A program made the position numbers and the translations under genes. A stretch of 64,000 nucleotides of DNA. Source: Colwellia sp. PAMC 20917. Its GTDB lineage: Bacteria; Pseudomonadota; Gammaproteobacteria; Enterobacterales; Alteromonadaceae. Within the stretch, counting starts at the first letter, position 1, and each line of letters starts with the position of its first letter. Location of the stretch: assembly GCF_001767295.1 (NCBI RefSeq), contig NZ_CP014944.1, positions 1,798,001 to 1,862,000 on the forward strand. The letters run 5' to 3'. The notes beneath the pieces were generated by a model. That model saw only the letters and a list, made by a program, of their open reading frames with translations. It did no database searches and was not told the origin of the DNA. Shown here piece by piece: positions 55,111 to 64,000 of the stretch.

Positions 55111-55473
55111 ATGAAATTAAAAGTTATACTTACTTTAGCTATTGCGACTATATTCGCATCTGGCTGTTCAACAATTCTCACAGATGATACTCATAAAATG
55201 AATGTTTCTACCAGTAATGGTAAAAAAATTGATGTCGAAGTTGATGGGAACATTCAGACTGTACCGGGTATAGTAAGTGTGAAAAAAGAAAATAAAGATA
55301 AAATCTTAATCACTAAAGACGCGGCTTGCACAAGTAATACTGCATTAAACAAAGAAGTGGAGACTACATTCTTCGTAAATCTTCTTTCTGGTGGTGTTTT
55401 TGGTTCTAGTACTGATTATGGGACAGATAAAATGTGGAAATACCAAGATTCAGTGACTATTAGCTGCAACTAA
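55111..55473 (+). CDS. Small lipoprotein, partner of the DUF4105 gene
   Basis: 120 residues from MKLKVILTLAIATIFASGC; the lipobox ASGC gives a lipid-anchored mature protein of about 100 residues. AAGGA precedes this ATG, and the longer frame from 55069 adds 14 residues before the signal peptide. The mature part contains TDDTHKMNVSTSNGKKIDVE and near the end SGGVFGSSTDYGTDKMWKY, not matched to a family by me. It stops three bases before the DUF4105 gene, so they are probably one operon. Confidence 0.75.
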   Translation: MKLKVILTLAIATIFASGCSTILTDDTHKMNVSTSNGKKIDVEVDGNIQTVPGIVSVKKENKDKILITKDAACTSNTALNKEVETTFFVNLLSGGVFGSSTDYGTDKMWKYQDSVTISCN

Positions 55474-55476
55474 AGT

Positions 55477-57324
55477 ATGTACCACTTATTATTTAAAGGA
55501 AGCCTATTTGCTTCCTTTTTTATATGTAATTTTAGCGTCTATGCTTTATCATCAAACGTTACATCGTCTGTTAAAGATACCAGCGAATTGGTTGAACATT
55601 CGAAAAAAACAGTACTTTTTGAACACCCGATTTGGCAAGCGATTCTCCACGTAAAAAACGGGCAACCAATCAATTCTAACTATGATCGCTACCTAAGTGC
55701 TAACAGTTTTTCAGTAGAAAAAGAAATGGCGTTAACCCTTGAATTGATTCTTAATGACAAACAAAGTCAATGTAACTATCCCGCTAGAATAAATTTTTTA
55801 AAAGAATTTTTGGATTTTAATGAGACAATAGATTTAAGTCATTGTGATAGCTATCAAGAGTATTTACAAAAAGTACCAATTACTGATATTTATTTAATAT
55901 ACGCTTCGGAAAACGTAATGAATGCCAGTTCGATGCTAGGTCATATTATGCTGAGGATGGATGGTATCAATGATAAAGGTTTAAACGTAAGCCACGGCAT
56001 CACTTTTTTCACTGAACTAGAAGGTTTTAATATTCCTAAAATCCTTTATGATAGTTTAGTCACGGGAAAAAAAGGTATTTTTCAAATAGCCCCTTACTCT
56101 GATTTTGTAAATAACTATTTAAACATTGAACTAAGAAACGTGTGGGAGTATAAACTTTCATTATCAGATATTCAAAAGAAGCTTATTCGGGATATTGCTT
56201 GGGAGCTCGGCAGTACTGATTTATCATACTTCTTTCATACTTATAATTGTGCCACAGTTACTCAATTATTAATTGCTAGCTCCTTACCAGAGAAAATTCC
56301 CACATTACAATCATGGCTAACACCTCTAGACGTTGTTCATTTCGTCGAGGAGAATAATTTAGTAGAGAAGACCAATCTTATCCCATCAGAAGAATGGGAA
56401 CTACGTGCATTAATTGATAACTTACCACAAGAGGTAATAGCCAAAGCAATACAGTCAGTCCATAGTGCAAATATTGATTTGAGAACGATTTATTCGGAAA
56501 GAGACAAATTGCTGACCATAGCATTTTACAAAGCTTACAATAAGTTTTCCGTGAGAAAAAATTTAATCAATAACGACGTTTATGAGAGTAACAATGTAAA
56601 AATTGAGCAATTAATGACAAGACTGCCCAATTTTCAGCTTGAAGTAAGTGATTATAAAATGCCAACTGCTGCCTCACCTGATGGACAAGTTGCTGTTGGT
56701 TGGCGAAATGAAAATAAAAAAGACTGGCTGTCAATTAATCTATTTCCTGTGGCAAGTCATCAAGGCGATAACAAAAAACACGTTTTTGGGGAAACAACAC
56801 TTACACTTGCATCTCTTGATATATTGTATAATCCTGAATCTAACAATATTAAACTTGATAATTTTATTGCCTATTCTATGCATTCTATGATCCCTTATGA
56901 TAATACATTAAAAGGGTATTCAACGGGTTTTCGATTTGGGTTAGAGAGACATCATGATGTTAAGCTTAATAAAAAGTTAAATGCCTTTATAGAAGGAAAA
57001 CTTGGATTTACTTATGAATTTAGCCAAGACATCGGAGTATATGCTGAAACTGCACTAGGTATTGGTAGTGACAGCAACTCAACATACTTGTATACAACAC
57101 CACAATTAGGAGCATACGTATATTTAATTGGCGACATAAAATTACATGTTCAGAATAGTATTAGTTTTAATAAGCAAAAGTCCGATCTTGCCTTAAATAC
57201 ATCGTCACTCTTTCTTGACTGGCAAATTAAAAGAGACTTATATCTGTCTGCTGATTACATCAAATATTGGAATTCTATTAAATCAACTAAGTCATATGGG
57301 ATGCGTTTAAGATATAGGTTTTAG
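55477..57324 (+). CDS. DUF4105 (Lnb N-terminal-like) protein with C-terminal beta-barrel
   Basis: 615 residues with a signal peptide (LFASFFICNFSVYA). The region ENVMNASSMLGHIMLRMDG and later FHTYNCATVTQLL, with a His and a Cys at the expected places, match the DUF4105 domain. The last 250 residues are rich in beta strands and end RLRYRF, so an outer membrane barrel is likely. DUF4105 proteins are thought to be cysteine-hydrolase-like; the substrate is unknown. Coupled to the small lipoprotein upstream. Confidence 0.8.
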   Translation: MYHLLFKGSLFASFFICNFSVYALSSNVTSSVKDTSELVEHSKKTVLFEHPIWQAILHVKNGQPINSNYDRYLSANSFSVEKEMALTLELILNDKQSQCNYPARINFLKEFLDFNETIDLSHCDSYQEYLQKVPITDIYLIYASENVMNASSMLGHIMLRMDGINDKGLNVSHGITFFTELEGFNIPKILYDSLVTGKKGIFQIAPYSDFVNNYLNIELRNVWEYKLSLSDIQKKLIRDIAWELGSTDLSYFFHTYNCATVTQLLIASSLPEKIPTLQSWLTPLDVVHFVEENNLVEKTNLIPSEEWELRALIDNLPQEVIAKAIQSVHSANIDLRTIYSERDKLLTIAFYKAYNKFSVRKNLINNDVYESNNVKIEQLMTRLPNFQLEVSDYKMPTAASPDGQVAVGWRNENKKDWLSINLFPVASHQGDNKKHVFGETTLTLASLDILYNPESNNIKLDNFIAYSMHSMIPYDNTLKGYSTGFRFGLERHHDVKLNKKLNAFIEGKLGFTYEFSQDIGVYAETALGIGSDSNSTYLYTTPQLGAYVYLIGDIKLHVQNSISFNKQKSDLALNTSSLFLDWQIKRDLYLSADYIKYWNSIKSTKSYGMRLRYRF

Positions 57325-57401
57325 GTATCTTTGTGATACATACGAGTTGACCTTTAGTTTAATCATATACCTTCGAAAACGCCTTAAAAGCTTAATAATA
57401 A

Positions 57402-57426
57402 AACTGCCCACTAACAGTGAGCAGTT
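57402..57426 (+). terminator. Hairpin after the DUF4105 gene
   Basis: Arms AACTGCCCACT and AGTGAGCAGTT with a short AAC loop, 77 bp past the stop. No long T-tract. Confidence 0.5.
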
Positions 57427-57485
57427 GACTTAAAGAGCAATCGATAAGTTATGTCTACAAATCGTACTTAGCTGTTGTTTTATAA

Positions 57486-58101
57486 GTAAGCGTCTGGGGA
57501 AATACATATAGCCTTACTTGAAGTTCCAAGGCAGCAGATGAGTAAGGCTTTCAGGCTTGTTAGCAAGTTCATCTAGACAAAATTGTAAATAGTTGTCGAC
57601 CAGCAAACCGTTGGCTTTTGCTGTTTCAATTATGCTATAGAGTATGGCGCTAGCCGTTGCACCTCGTTCGGTATTGGAGAATAGCCAATTTTTTCTGCCA
57701 ATGACAAACGGCTTTACTGCTCGTTCTGCACGATTATTATCAATGTTTATACGACCATCTTTTAAGTAGGTGGTAAGCTTATGTGCTTGATTGCACCAAT
57801 AAGTCATCGCTTCCCCAAGTTTGGTTTTCGGTGGTACTTTCTCTTTATTGTCGATAACCCAACCATGAAGCTTATCGATAATAACTTTAGATTTCTCTTG
57901 CCTAGTTAGGTATTTTTCTTCAGCAGTTTTTCCTTTCAAGCTCGCTTCAATGCCGTAGAGTTTACCTATTAGATTTAAAGCAACATCAGCTTTGCCAGTT
58001 TTCTTTTTCCTTGCACTGTTTTAGCATCAATGAATTTTCGACGAGCATGCGCCATACAGCCAGCCAATATAGCCTCAGTTTTTCCATATGCAGCATAAGT
58101 G
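57486..58101 (-). pseudogene. IS66 family transposase fragment
   Basis: The open part 57514-57939 carries DGRINIDNNRAERAVKPFVIGRKNWLF and SAILYSIIETAKANGL, the C-terminal signature of IS66 transposases. Further 5', in a frame shifted by one near the A-rich stretch at about 58005, GCMAHARRKFIDAKT and TGKADVALNLIGKLYGIEAS continue the same protein. It is cut at about 58100. The edge at 57486 begins GTAAGCGTCTGGGG, fitting the GTAA-start inverted repeat of IS66. The other end and accessory genes are missing, so the element is dead. Confidence 0.85.
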
Positions 58102-58476
58102 AAGAACTAAGCGGTTTAGTTGTTTATAAAAGTGCGTTTAGCTTTGCAAATTTTGTATCTACACAACTAAGTAGATTATTTACTCTTTAACACTCCCTAT
58201 TTTGTTACCCTAAAAAAGCCTTCTGCTGCTTCAGTTAAGCTAGAAAGGGCGATTTAACTATTTTTAATGATTCTAGCTAGAGAGGTTTTATTCTTACGCC
58301 GGCTTATTGATTATCATGGTTAATAGTAAATTATTAGAAAACTTTGTTTTAAGTACGTTCATATCAATAATAATTTGTTATTTTTAATGTAGTATAAGAT
58401 CGGACTTGCTTACTAGGCTATGATCGTTCAAAGCCCTCTAAGAAATAAAAACAAATAAAATAGGGATAAATAAACA
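58102..58476. other. Spacer between the IS66 remnant and the next gene
   Basis: 375 bp of AT-rich sequence without coding potential seen on either strand. It should hold the promoter for the gene at 58477. Confidence 0.4.
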
Positions 58477-58833
58477 ATGGTAAACATGTTAATTGCATAT
58501 CAACTTGATGGCGGTGATGTTATCGAGATTAATCATCCAGAAGAGTTCGAGTTCAAAGATTTAGATGGAAATAGCTTAGGAAATGCTCAGATTATCAAGC
58601 GCCATAATAACGATCTGATATTAGCCGAAGCTGCATTTGTGATCTCAGCCGAACATGCAAAAGTTATGATACCAAGCGATGCGGCATTCATGGAATCAAA
58701 AGCAGGCGTAAAGCAACCTTTTGACTTTAATGGGCTCGTAAAAGGCTGTGGGTTTGACTCTGTTAAATATAAATTTGATAAACAAGGTGATGAACCAACT
58801 GATTGGGTTGTTGCCTATCCTCAGGAGCATTAA
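58477..58833 (+). CDS. Hypothetical protein, 118 residues
   Basis: No family recognised. Acidic soluble protein without signal peptide. The segment starting MLIAYQLDGGDVIEINHPEE and the later AAFVISAEHAKVMIPSDAAF suggest a compact alpha/beta fold. A single gene between an IS remnant and a good terminator. AGGGATAAA lies before the ATG. Confidence 0.6.
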   Translation: MVNMLIAYQLDGGDVIEINHPEEFEFKDLDGNSLGNAQIIKRHNNDLILAEAAFVISAEHAKVMIPSDAAFMESKAGVKQPFDFNGLVKGCGFDSVKYKFDKQGDEPTDWVVAYPQEH

Positions 58834-58842
58834 GCCTAAAGT

Positions 58843-58871
58843 GGTCGCTAGTCATACTAGTGACCTTTTTT
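58843..58871 (+). terminator. Terminator after the 118-residue gene
   Basis: Stem GGTCGCTAGT/ACTAGTGACC with a CAT loop and T-run, nine bases past the stop. Confidence 0.8.
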
Positions 58872-59323
58872 ATAGCTTTGAATAGACCAGGTAATGAGAT
58901 TATTTCAACATCAGGCTAAGCAAATATATCTGTTTCAGCACTACTGAATATTGATTTAAACAGAAGGTGAGTTATCAGGTTAAGAAACACTGATACGTAA
59001 ACCAAACTTAGCAATATTTTATTATATTTTTTTAACAAAATATAACCGATATGATCAAGGGAATAAGCTCGGCTAAAGTATAATATCAGTAGTGAAAGTT
59101 AACTATAAGTCCTATTTAAAGTGGCAATTTCGATGGGAAATTTTCATCTGTAGGCCTACCACTTAAGCTGATGTTGAGTTTATTTGCGTTTTTACCGTGT
59201 GATTAAATTGTCGAATTATATTTTGATTGGTGAAAGTGGTAGATAAACTGTTAACATAGCGTTATATGCTTTCGTTAGTATTAGCGCGATTAGACTATCG
59301 TCTTATAAATATTTGGAGTAGAA
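58872..59323. other. Gene-free spacer before the DUF3185 gene
   Basis: 452 bp, AT-rich; only short imperfect repeats seen (CTACCACTT near 59155 and its complement AAGTGGTAG near 59235). No gene or RNA recognised. Confidence 0.4.
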
Positions 59324-59515
59324 ATGAATAATAAAATTATTGGTATTACCCTTATCATTATTGGTGTTGCTGTCGCTATTTGGGGTTATAACATTTATGA
59401 CTCAGCTAGCGCTCAACTTACTCGTACGTTAAGCGGTGATACGCCTGTTGAAGCTTGGGCAGGAATGATCGGTGGTGTTATTGCTGTTGTTATCGGTATC
59501 ACAAGAGTAAAGTAA
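59324..59515 (+). CDS. DUF3185 small membrane protein
   Basis: 63 residues with two hydrophobic spans (GITLIIIGVAVAIWGYNIYDSA at the start and the final MIGGVIAVVIGITRVK) separated by a polar loop LTRTLSGDTPVEAW. This is the DUF3185 pattern. Function unknown. GGAGTAG precedes the ATG. Confidence 0.8.
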   Translation: MNNKIIGITLIIIGVAVAIWGYNIYDSASAQLTRTLSGDTPVEAWAGMIGGVIAVVIGITRVK

Positions 59516-59524
59516 GCGTTGATT

Positions 59525-59560
59525 TTTACCCGTAAACACCTATAAGTGTTTACGGGTAAA
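59525..59560. terminator. Strong hairpin after the DUF3185 gene
   Basis: Fifteen-base arms TTTACCCGTAAACAC and GTGTTTACGGGTAAA around a six-base loop, ten bases past the stop. T-tract poor, so termination is likely but not certain. Confidence 0.6.
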
Positions 59561-59693
59561 CTAGGCTTAGCGCTATTTATTTCAATAAATAGTTCATTCT
59601 ATTTTCAACTATTATAAGCATCAGTAAAAATCAATCACGAAAATATCGACAGTAGCAAGATATTAAGATTAAGCGGACAAGATTAGGCTATCA

Positions 59694-60782
59694 ATGTTAA
59701 CCATACTCACATTTTTCACCCTGTTTACTGTGCTAACAACCCTTTTGCCCTTGTCTCGACATCCCCATTGGATTGTTAGAGGCATGGATTTTCCTCGCTT
59801 ACAGTTCACTATACTTGCAACGATTTTGTTACTCGCCCATTTTATTTTTCTTGATCCCCAAAGAGTAAGTACGCAGGCACTGATTATTAGCACAACACTG
59901 TGTTTGATATGGCAGTTATCTTGGATAATACCCTATACTTTTATTTATCCTAAAGAGGTTAAAACCTCTACTGAATGTGATGCTGATAAACAACTTAGTA
60001 TTATTACTTCAAACGTTCTAACACCCAATCGTAATGCCGAAGCACTGATAGCACTGGTTAAAAAACATCAGCCCGATGTGCTAGTCACACTAGAATCAGA
60101 CCTATGGTGGGAAGAACAGCTTAACGTTCTAGAAACTGACATGCCTTATAGCGTTAAATGCCCACTTGATAACCTCTATGGCATGCATGTATTCTCGCGA
60201 TTACCTATCGCCGAACAAGAAATCTGTTATTTGGTCGAAAAAGATGTTCCGTCAATACACACCACAATAGAGTTGCGTAGCGGCGATAAAGTGCGAGTGC
60301 ATTTTCTTCATCCTGCGCCGCCAAGCCCAACAGAGAATGTTGAATCTGCAGAGCGTGATGCTGAGCTGATGATTGTTGCTCGAAGTGTTGCTGACAGTGA
60401 GCAACCCGTTATTGTGACAGGCGATCTTAATGATGTTGCTTGGTCAGCTACCACACGACTGTTTCGTAAAATTAGTGGTTTACTCGATCCTCGCGTTGGA
60501 CGAGGAGTATTTAACACTTTTCATGTCGACTACCCATTGGTTCGATGGCCTTTAGATCATTTGTTTCACAGCAAACATTTTACATTACAAAAAATTCAGC
60601 GTTTACCGTCAATCGGTTCAGACCATTTCCCACTGTTAACCCAACTATCGTTTACTGCACTGCGTTGTAATAATCAAGCAGGTATAAAAGCAGACACGGC
60701 TGAGCATAAGTGGGCACAAGAAATATCTGAAAAACAAAATGTTAGTAAAGGTGATGTACCAAAGCCCGGTGAAACAAGTTAA
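59694..60782 (+). CDS. Membrane-anchored endonuclease/exonuclease/phosphatase family protein
   Basis: 362 residues. The N-terminal 95 contain about three membrane spans (ILTFFTLFTVLTTLLP, FTILATILLLAHFIFL, LIISTTLCLIWQL). Then comes an EEP domain with the metal/catalytic residues in ITSNVLTPNRN, VTLESDLWW, VTGDLNDVAWS and GSDHFPLL. The catalytic side is predicted to face the periplasm. EEP proteins cleave phosphodiesters in DNA, lipids or sugar phosphates; the substrate is unknown. The last 40 residues are charged and low in complexity. Confidence 0.82.
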   Translation: MLTILTFFTLFTVLTTLLPLSRHPHWIVRGMDFPRLQFTILATILLLAHFIFLDPQRVSTQALIISTTLCLIWQLSWIIPYTFIYPKEVKTSTECDADKQLSIITSNVLTPNRNAEALIALVKKHQPDVLVTLESDLWWEEQLNVLETDMPYSVKCPLDNLYGMHVFSRLPIAEQEICYLVEKDVPSIHTTIELRSGDKVRVHFLHPAPPSPTENVESAERDAELMIVARSVADSEQPVIVTGDLNDVAWSATTRLFRKISGLLDPRVGRGVFNTFHVDYPLVRWPLDHLFHSKHFTLQKIQRLPSIGSDHFPLLTQLSFTALRCNNQAGIKADTAEHKWAQEISEKQNVSKGDVPKPGETS

Positions 60783-60825
60783 GCCAATAAACGTTCTGCG
60801 TTAATGGCTAACGTTTTATAACGGA

Positions 60826-61386
60826 TTAATCCGTAACTATATTTGCTGATATTTTGCGGATTTGATCAGCGCACTCAGCTAAGACGATAGCACCCGCCGT
60901 TGATACATTCAGAGAATTACCCATACCAAACATAGAAATGTGTATTTGATGATTGCTTAGCTTTAATGCTGCTTCACTTACGCCCTTTCGTTCATTACCT
61001 AACACTAACGCACAAGCAGTTGGATAGGTCATCTCTTTATAGTCAACCGACTGCTGACAGAGTTCTACGCCAAAAACAGTATAACCTTCGTCTATTAATG
61101 ATTGTAAGCTTGCCGTTGTGCTATCACTGTATTCAATATCGACCCATTTCGCTTCATTTCTAGAGGCCTTTTTCAATTTTTTATCTGAAATTGTGAGTTC
61201 GCCACAAACAATAATTTTTTGAATAGCAAAAGCATCCGCTAAACGAATAAATGCACCTATGTTGTAGCTATTAGTGACATGATCTAAAACCAATATTAAA
61301 GGAATTTTTGCCTGCTTTACATATTCATCGCGGGTCGGTTTATCTTGTCTGAGGTCTTCTTTACTTAATTGTATTTTTGAATGCAT
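60826..61386 (-). CDS. TrmH/SpoU-family RNA 2'-O-methyltransferase
   Basis: 186 residues. The SpoU motifs are all present: motif 1 LDHVTNSYNIGAFIRLAD, motif 2 ALVLGNERKGVSEAAL and motif 3 FGMGNSLNVSTAGAIVLAE, forming the trefoil-knot SAM site. Members methylate a ribose in tRNA or rRNA; the RNA target is not readable. Short for the family, with no extra RNA-binding domain. Confidence 0.88.
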   Translation of the reverse strand: MHSKIQLSKEDLRQDKPTRDEYVKQAKIPLILVLDHVTNSYNIGAFIRLADAFAIQKIIVCGELTISDKKLKKASRNEAKWVDIEYSDSTTASLQSLIDEGYTVFGVELCQQSVDYKEMTYPTACALVLGNERKGVSEAALKLSNHQIHISMFGMGNSLNVSTAGAIVLAECADQIRKISANIVTD

Positions 61387-61519
61387 GATAGCGGCTCTTA
61401 TTAGATGCTAATCGACTGTCATTCTATTAGTCATCTGACTAATAGATGAGGTCGATATTTGATATTTGATATTTTTAGTTCGTCACGATTAACCATTTAA
61501 ACAAACCATTATTGCAAAT

Positions 61520-62122
61520 TTATGGGCGTTCAAGGGCTATATATTCTGAAGTTAGACTATAACCATCGCCGCCCATTTTACCAACAGAATCAATTAACAC
61601 TTGGTTTATCCCTGCTTCGTTGTATAGGTCATCACGTACATAAATAGACTTTACATCTAAAAGCACAAGCGTTCCTCCAGCAGGTAAATCACCAAGAGTA
61701 ATAAGTTCTCTTAATGTGCATTCATAACGAATTGGCGACGCTTTAACCGAAAATGGTGCCACGCTACGGCTACCTATTTTATCAACCCCAGCAAAGTTAA
61801 ATTCACTTTCATCGGGACTAATACTGGCACTTGTTTTGTTCATTTGGGCCAATAATGAGCTATTAACAATATTAATAACACATTCACCCGTTTCTCTTAG
61901 GTTTTGTAAGGTGTCCTTATCAAGACCACTGCGTTGCGTTACCTGCGTATAGAGAAGTACCGGAGGATTACAACTGGCCACCGTAAAAAAAGAGTAAGGA
62001 GCAAGATTGTCAACACCGTCTTTAGAACGTGTACTGATCCAAGCGATTGGTCTTGGTGTAACACCACCATTGAGCAGGCGATATTTTTCCTGAACGCCAA
62101 GTTCTGTAATATCAAAGTTCAT
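61520..62122 (-). CDS. Flavin reductase-like domain protein
   Basis: 200 residues of the FMN-binding split-barrel flavin reductase type: GGVTPRPIAWISTRSKDGVDN, LAPYSFFTVASCNPPVLLY, then RETGECVINIV and KASPIRYECTLRELI. Such proteins reduce flavin or an FMN-dependent substrate with NAD(P)H. It starts inside the end of the SMI1/KNR4 gene (11-bp overlap), so they are co-translated, but a functional link is not known. Confidence 0.85.
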   Translation of the reverse strand: MNFDITELGVQEKYRLLNGGVTPRPIAWISTRSKDGVDNLAPYSFFTVASCNPPVLLYTQVTQRSGLDKDTLQNLRETGECVINIVNSSLLAQMNKTSASISPDESEFNFAGVDKIGSRSVAPFSVKASPIRYECTLRELITLGDLPAGGTLVLLDVKSIYVRDDLYNEAGINQVLIDSVGKMGGDGYSLTSEYIALERP

Positions 62123-62561
62123 TAAACGCCTCCAGCCATTCTGTAAAAGAATTAGCGACCTTGTTTACCGTTACCGCCGTGTGATCATAGAACCATACTG
62201 CACTGTCTGCTTGTCTGTGCGTACAATCACTCAGCTTGAAGCAAAACATACTGCCCTTACAATCAGATGCAAACAAGATATGGCCTTTTGGCATACCGGT
62301 CATTTCATATAACTTTGAAAGGGAAAAAACATCATCAAGGCTTAAAAAATCTTGTACTTCGGTAATATCGACACCTAAATCACAGATTTTAGTTAATACA
62401 TTTGGCGTGTGTACTAAACCGTAAGTCGATATCAAATATTTATATGCATCAGGCAAGTAAGCAGATAATTTTAATTCTAGCTCAGTTATATCCTCACTGG
62501 CTATTGCTACCATGGCGTTTTTACTGCCCCAATTTTTTACAAAAAGATCAATGCTATTCAT
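62112..62561 (-). CDS. SMI1/KNR4 family protein
   Basis: 149 residues with the SMI1/KNR4 pattern: ITELELKLSAYLPDAYKYLISTYG, then DVFSLSKLYEMTGMPKGHILFASDCKGSMFCF and WFYDHTAV. The family is common among immunity proteins to contact-dependent or type VI toxins. No toxin gene lies beside it, so it may be an orphan immunity gene or have a housekeeping role. Confidence 0.8.
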   Translation of the reverse strand: MNSIDLFVKNWGSKNAMVAIASEDITELELKLSAYLPDAYKYLISTYGLVHTPNVLTKICDLGVDITEVQDFLSLDDVFSLSKLYEMTGMPKGHILFASDCKGSMFCFKLSDCTHRQADSAVWFYDHTAVTVNKVANSFTEWLEAFNEL

Positions 62562-62781
62562 CTGGATACTCTCATTCTGTTACTGTGTTATTTGTATTGA
62601 ACACTTTATAACTTGCCAATTTATTGCGCTTTGTTCAAACCTACCTATAACGTCGCATTCTAGCAGTTTAAGAGAATCGGGTATTGCTAATTAATAGCGT
62701 AACGAGTCTACTTATCTGGTTATTTCAGCAAAATAACAACACTGATAATATGCCGCTAAGCCATTCATTATATTGAGCGAT

Positions 62782-62807
62782 AAAAAAAGCACCTAAAAAG
62801 GTGCTTT
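62782..62807 (-). terminator. murA terminator
   Basis: On the minus strand, stem AAAGCACC/GGTGCTTT with loop TTTTTA-like and a following T-run (AGGTGCTTTTTTTATCG). It lies about 30 bp past the murA stop. Confidence 0.85.
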
Positions 62808-62838
62808 AATCAATCGTATTTTTTATCTTAATTTCAGA

Positions 62839-64000
<1,162 letters not shown>

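Noticed and set aside
57514-57939. Intact IS66 transposase
   Set aside because: Only the C-terminal third is in frame; a frameshift and a truncation lie upstream.

Overview
The window looks like the chromosome of a cold-adapted marine gammaproteobacterium of the order Alteromonadales, most likely Colwellia or a close relative. This is inferred from the AT-rich sequence, the gammaproteobacterial gene set (thrABC with a leader peptide, rmf, yebG, dbpA, rpsU/dnaG/rpoD) and the style of the proteins; no database search was run.

Layout. 1-5.2 kb: a partial FAD oxidoreductase, a GNAT acetyltransferase, a class V aminotransferase and a DUF885 lipoprotein. 5.3-13.8 kb: molybdenum cofactor block, with a ten-gene minus-strand operon moaA-mobA-moaB-moaC-moaD-moaE-modA-modB-modC-moeB behind a probable Moco riboswitch, and moeA divergent from it. 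It covers molybdate uptake, molybdopterin synthesis, metal insertion and nucleotide attachment. 13.8-17.3 kb: a hydrolase, the 23S rRNA helicase DbpA, SOS-controlled YebG with a perfect LexA box, and a YgjP-type metallopeptidase. 17.4-19.7 kb: a tight signalling operon of a single-domain receiver, a CheC/CheX-type phosphatase and a PAS-GGDEF cyclase. 19.8-24.8 kb: the threonine operon with thrL leader peptide and attenuator. 24.8-28.2 kb: ung with a triplicated 3' end, rmf, a DUF3820 gene, an orphan 372-residue protein and a decayed RegA/ActR-type regulator. 28.4-45.7 kb: mainly housekeeping genes (msrA, a CnoX-like co-chaperone, an acyl-CoA dehydrogenase, folB-folK-uppP, plsY, tsaD, rpsU-yqeY, dnaG, rpoD), then an outer-membrane protein and an MbnP/MbnH pair beside a large surface protein.

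45.8-54.4 kb is a genomic island of about 8.5 kb integrated into the 3' end of a tRNA-Ile2(CAU) gene. The 53-bp att repeats are identical in my reading. It carries a tyrosine integrase, a large SF2-type helicase, an acyltransferase-SGNH protein likely to modify surface polysaccharide, and a three-gene operon that starts with a 55-residue glycine-zipper peptide resembling the microcin V core. Its two ends are gene-free and have opposite base skew. The gene content suggests a satellite-like or defence/competition element, and it is the best candidate for something undescribed.

54.4-59.6 kb is a worn accessory stretch: a gene remnant, a lipoprotein plus DUF4105 pair, an IS66 fragment, an orphan gene and a DUF3185 membrane protein. 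59.7-64 kb: a membrane-anchored EEP-family protein, a TrmH-type methyltransferase, a flavin reductase, a lone SMI1/KNR4 protein and the right-edge partial murA.
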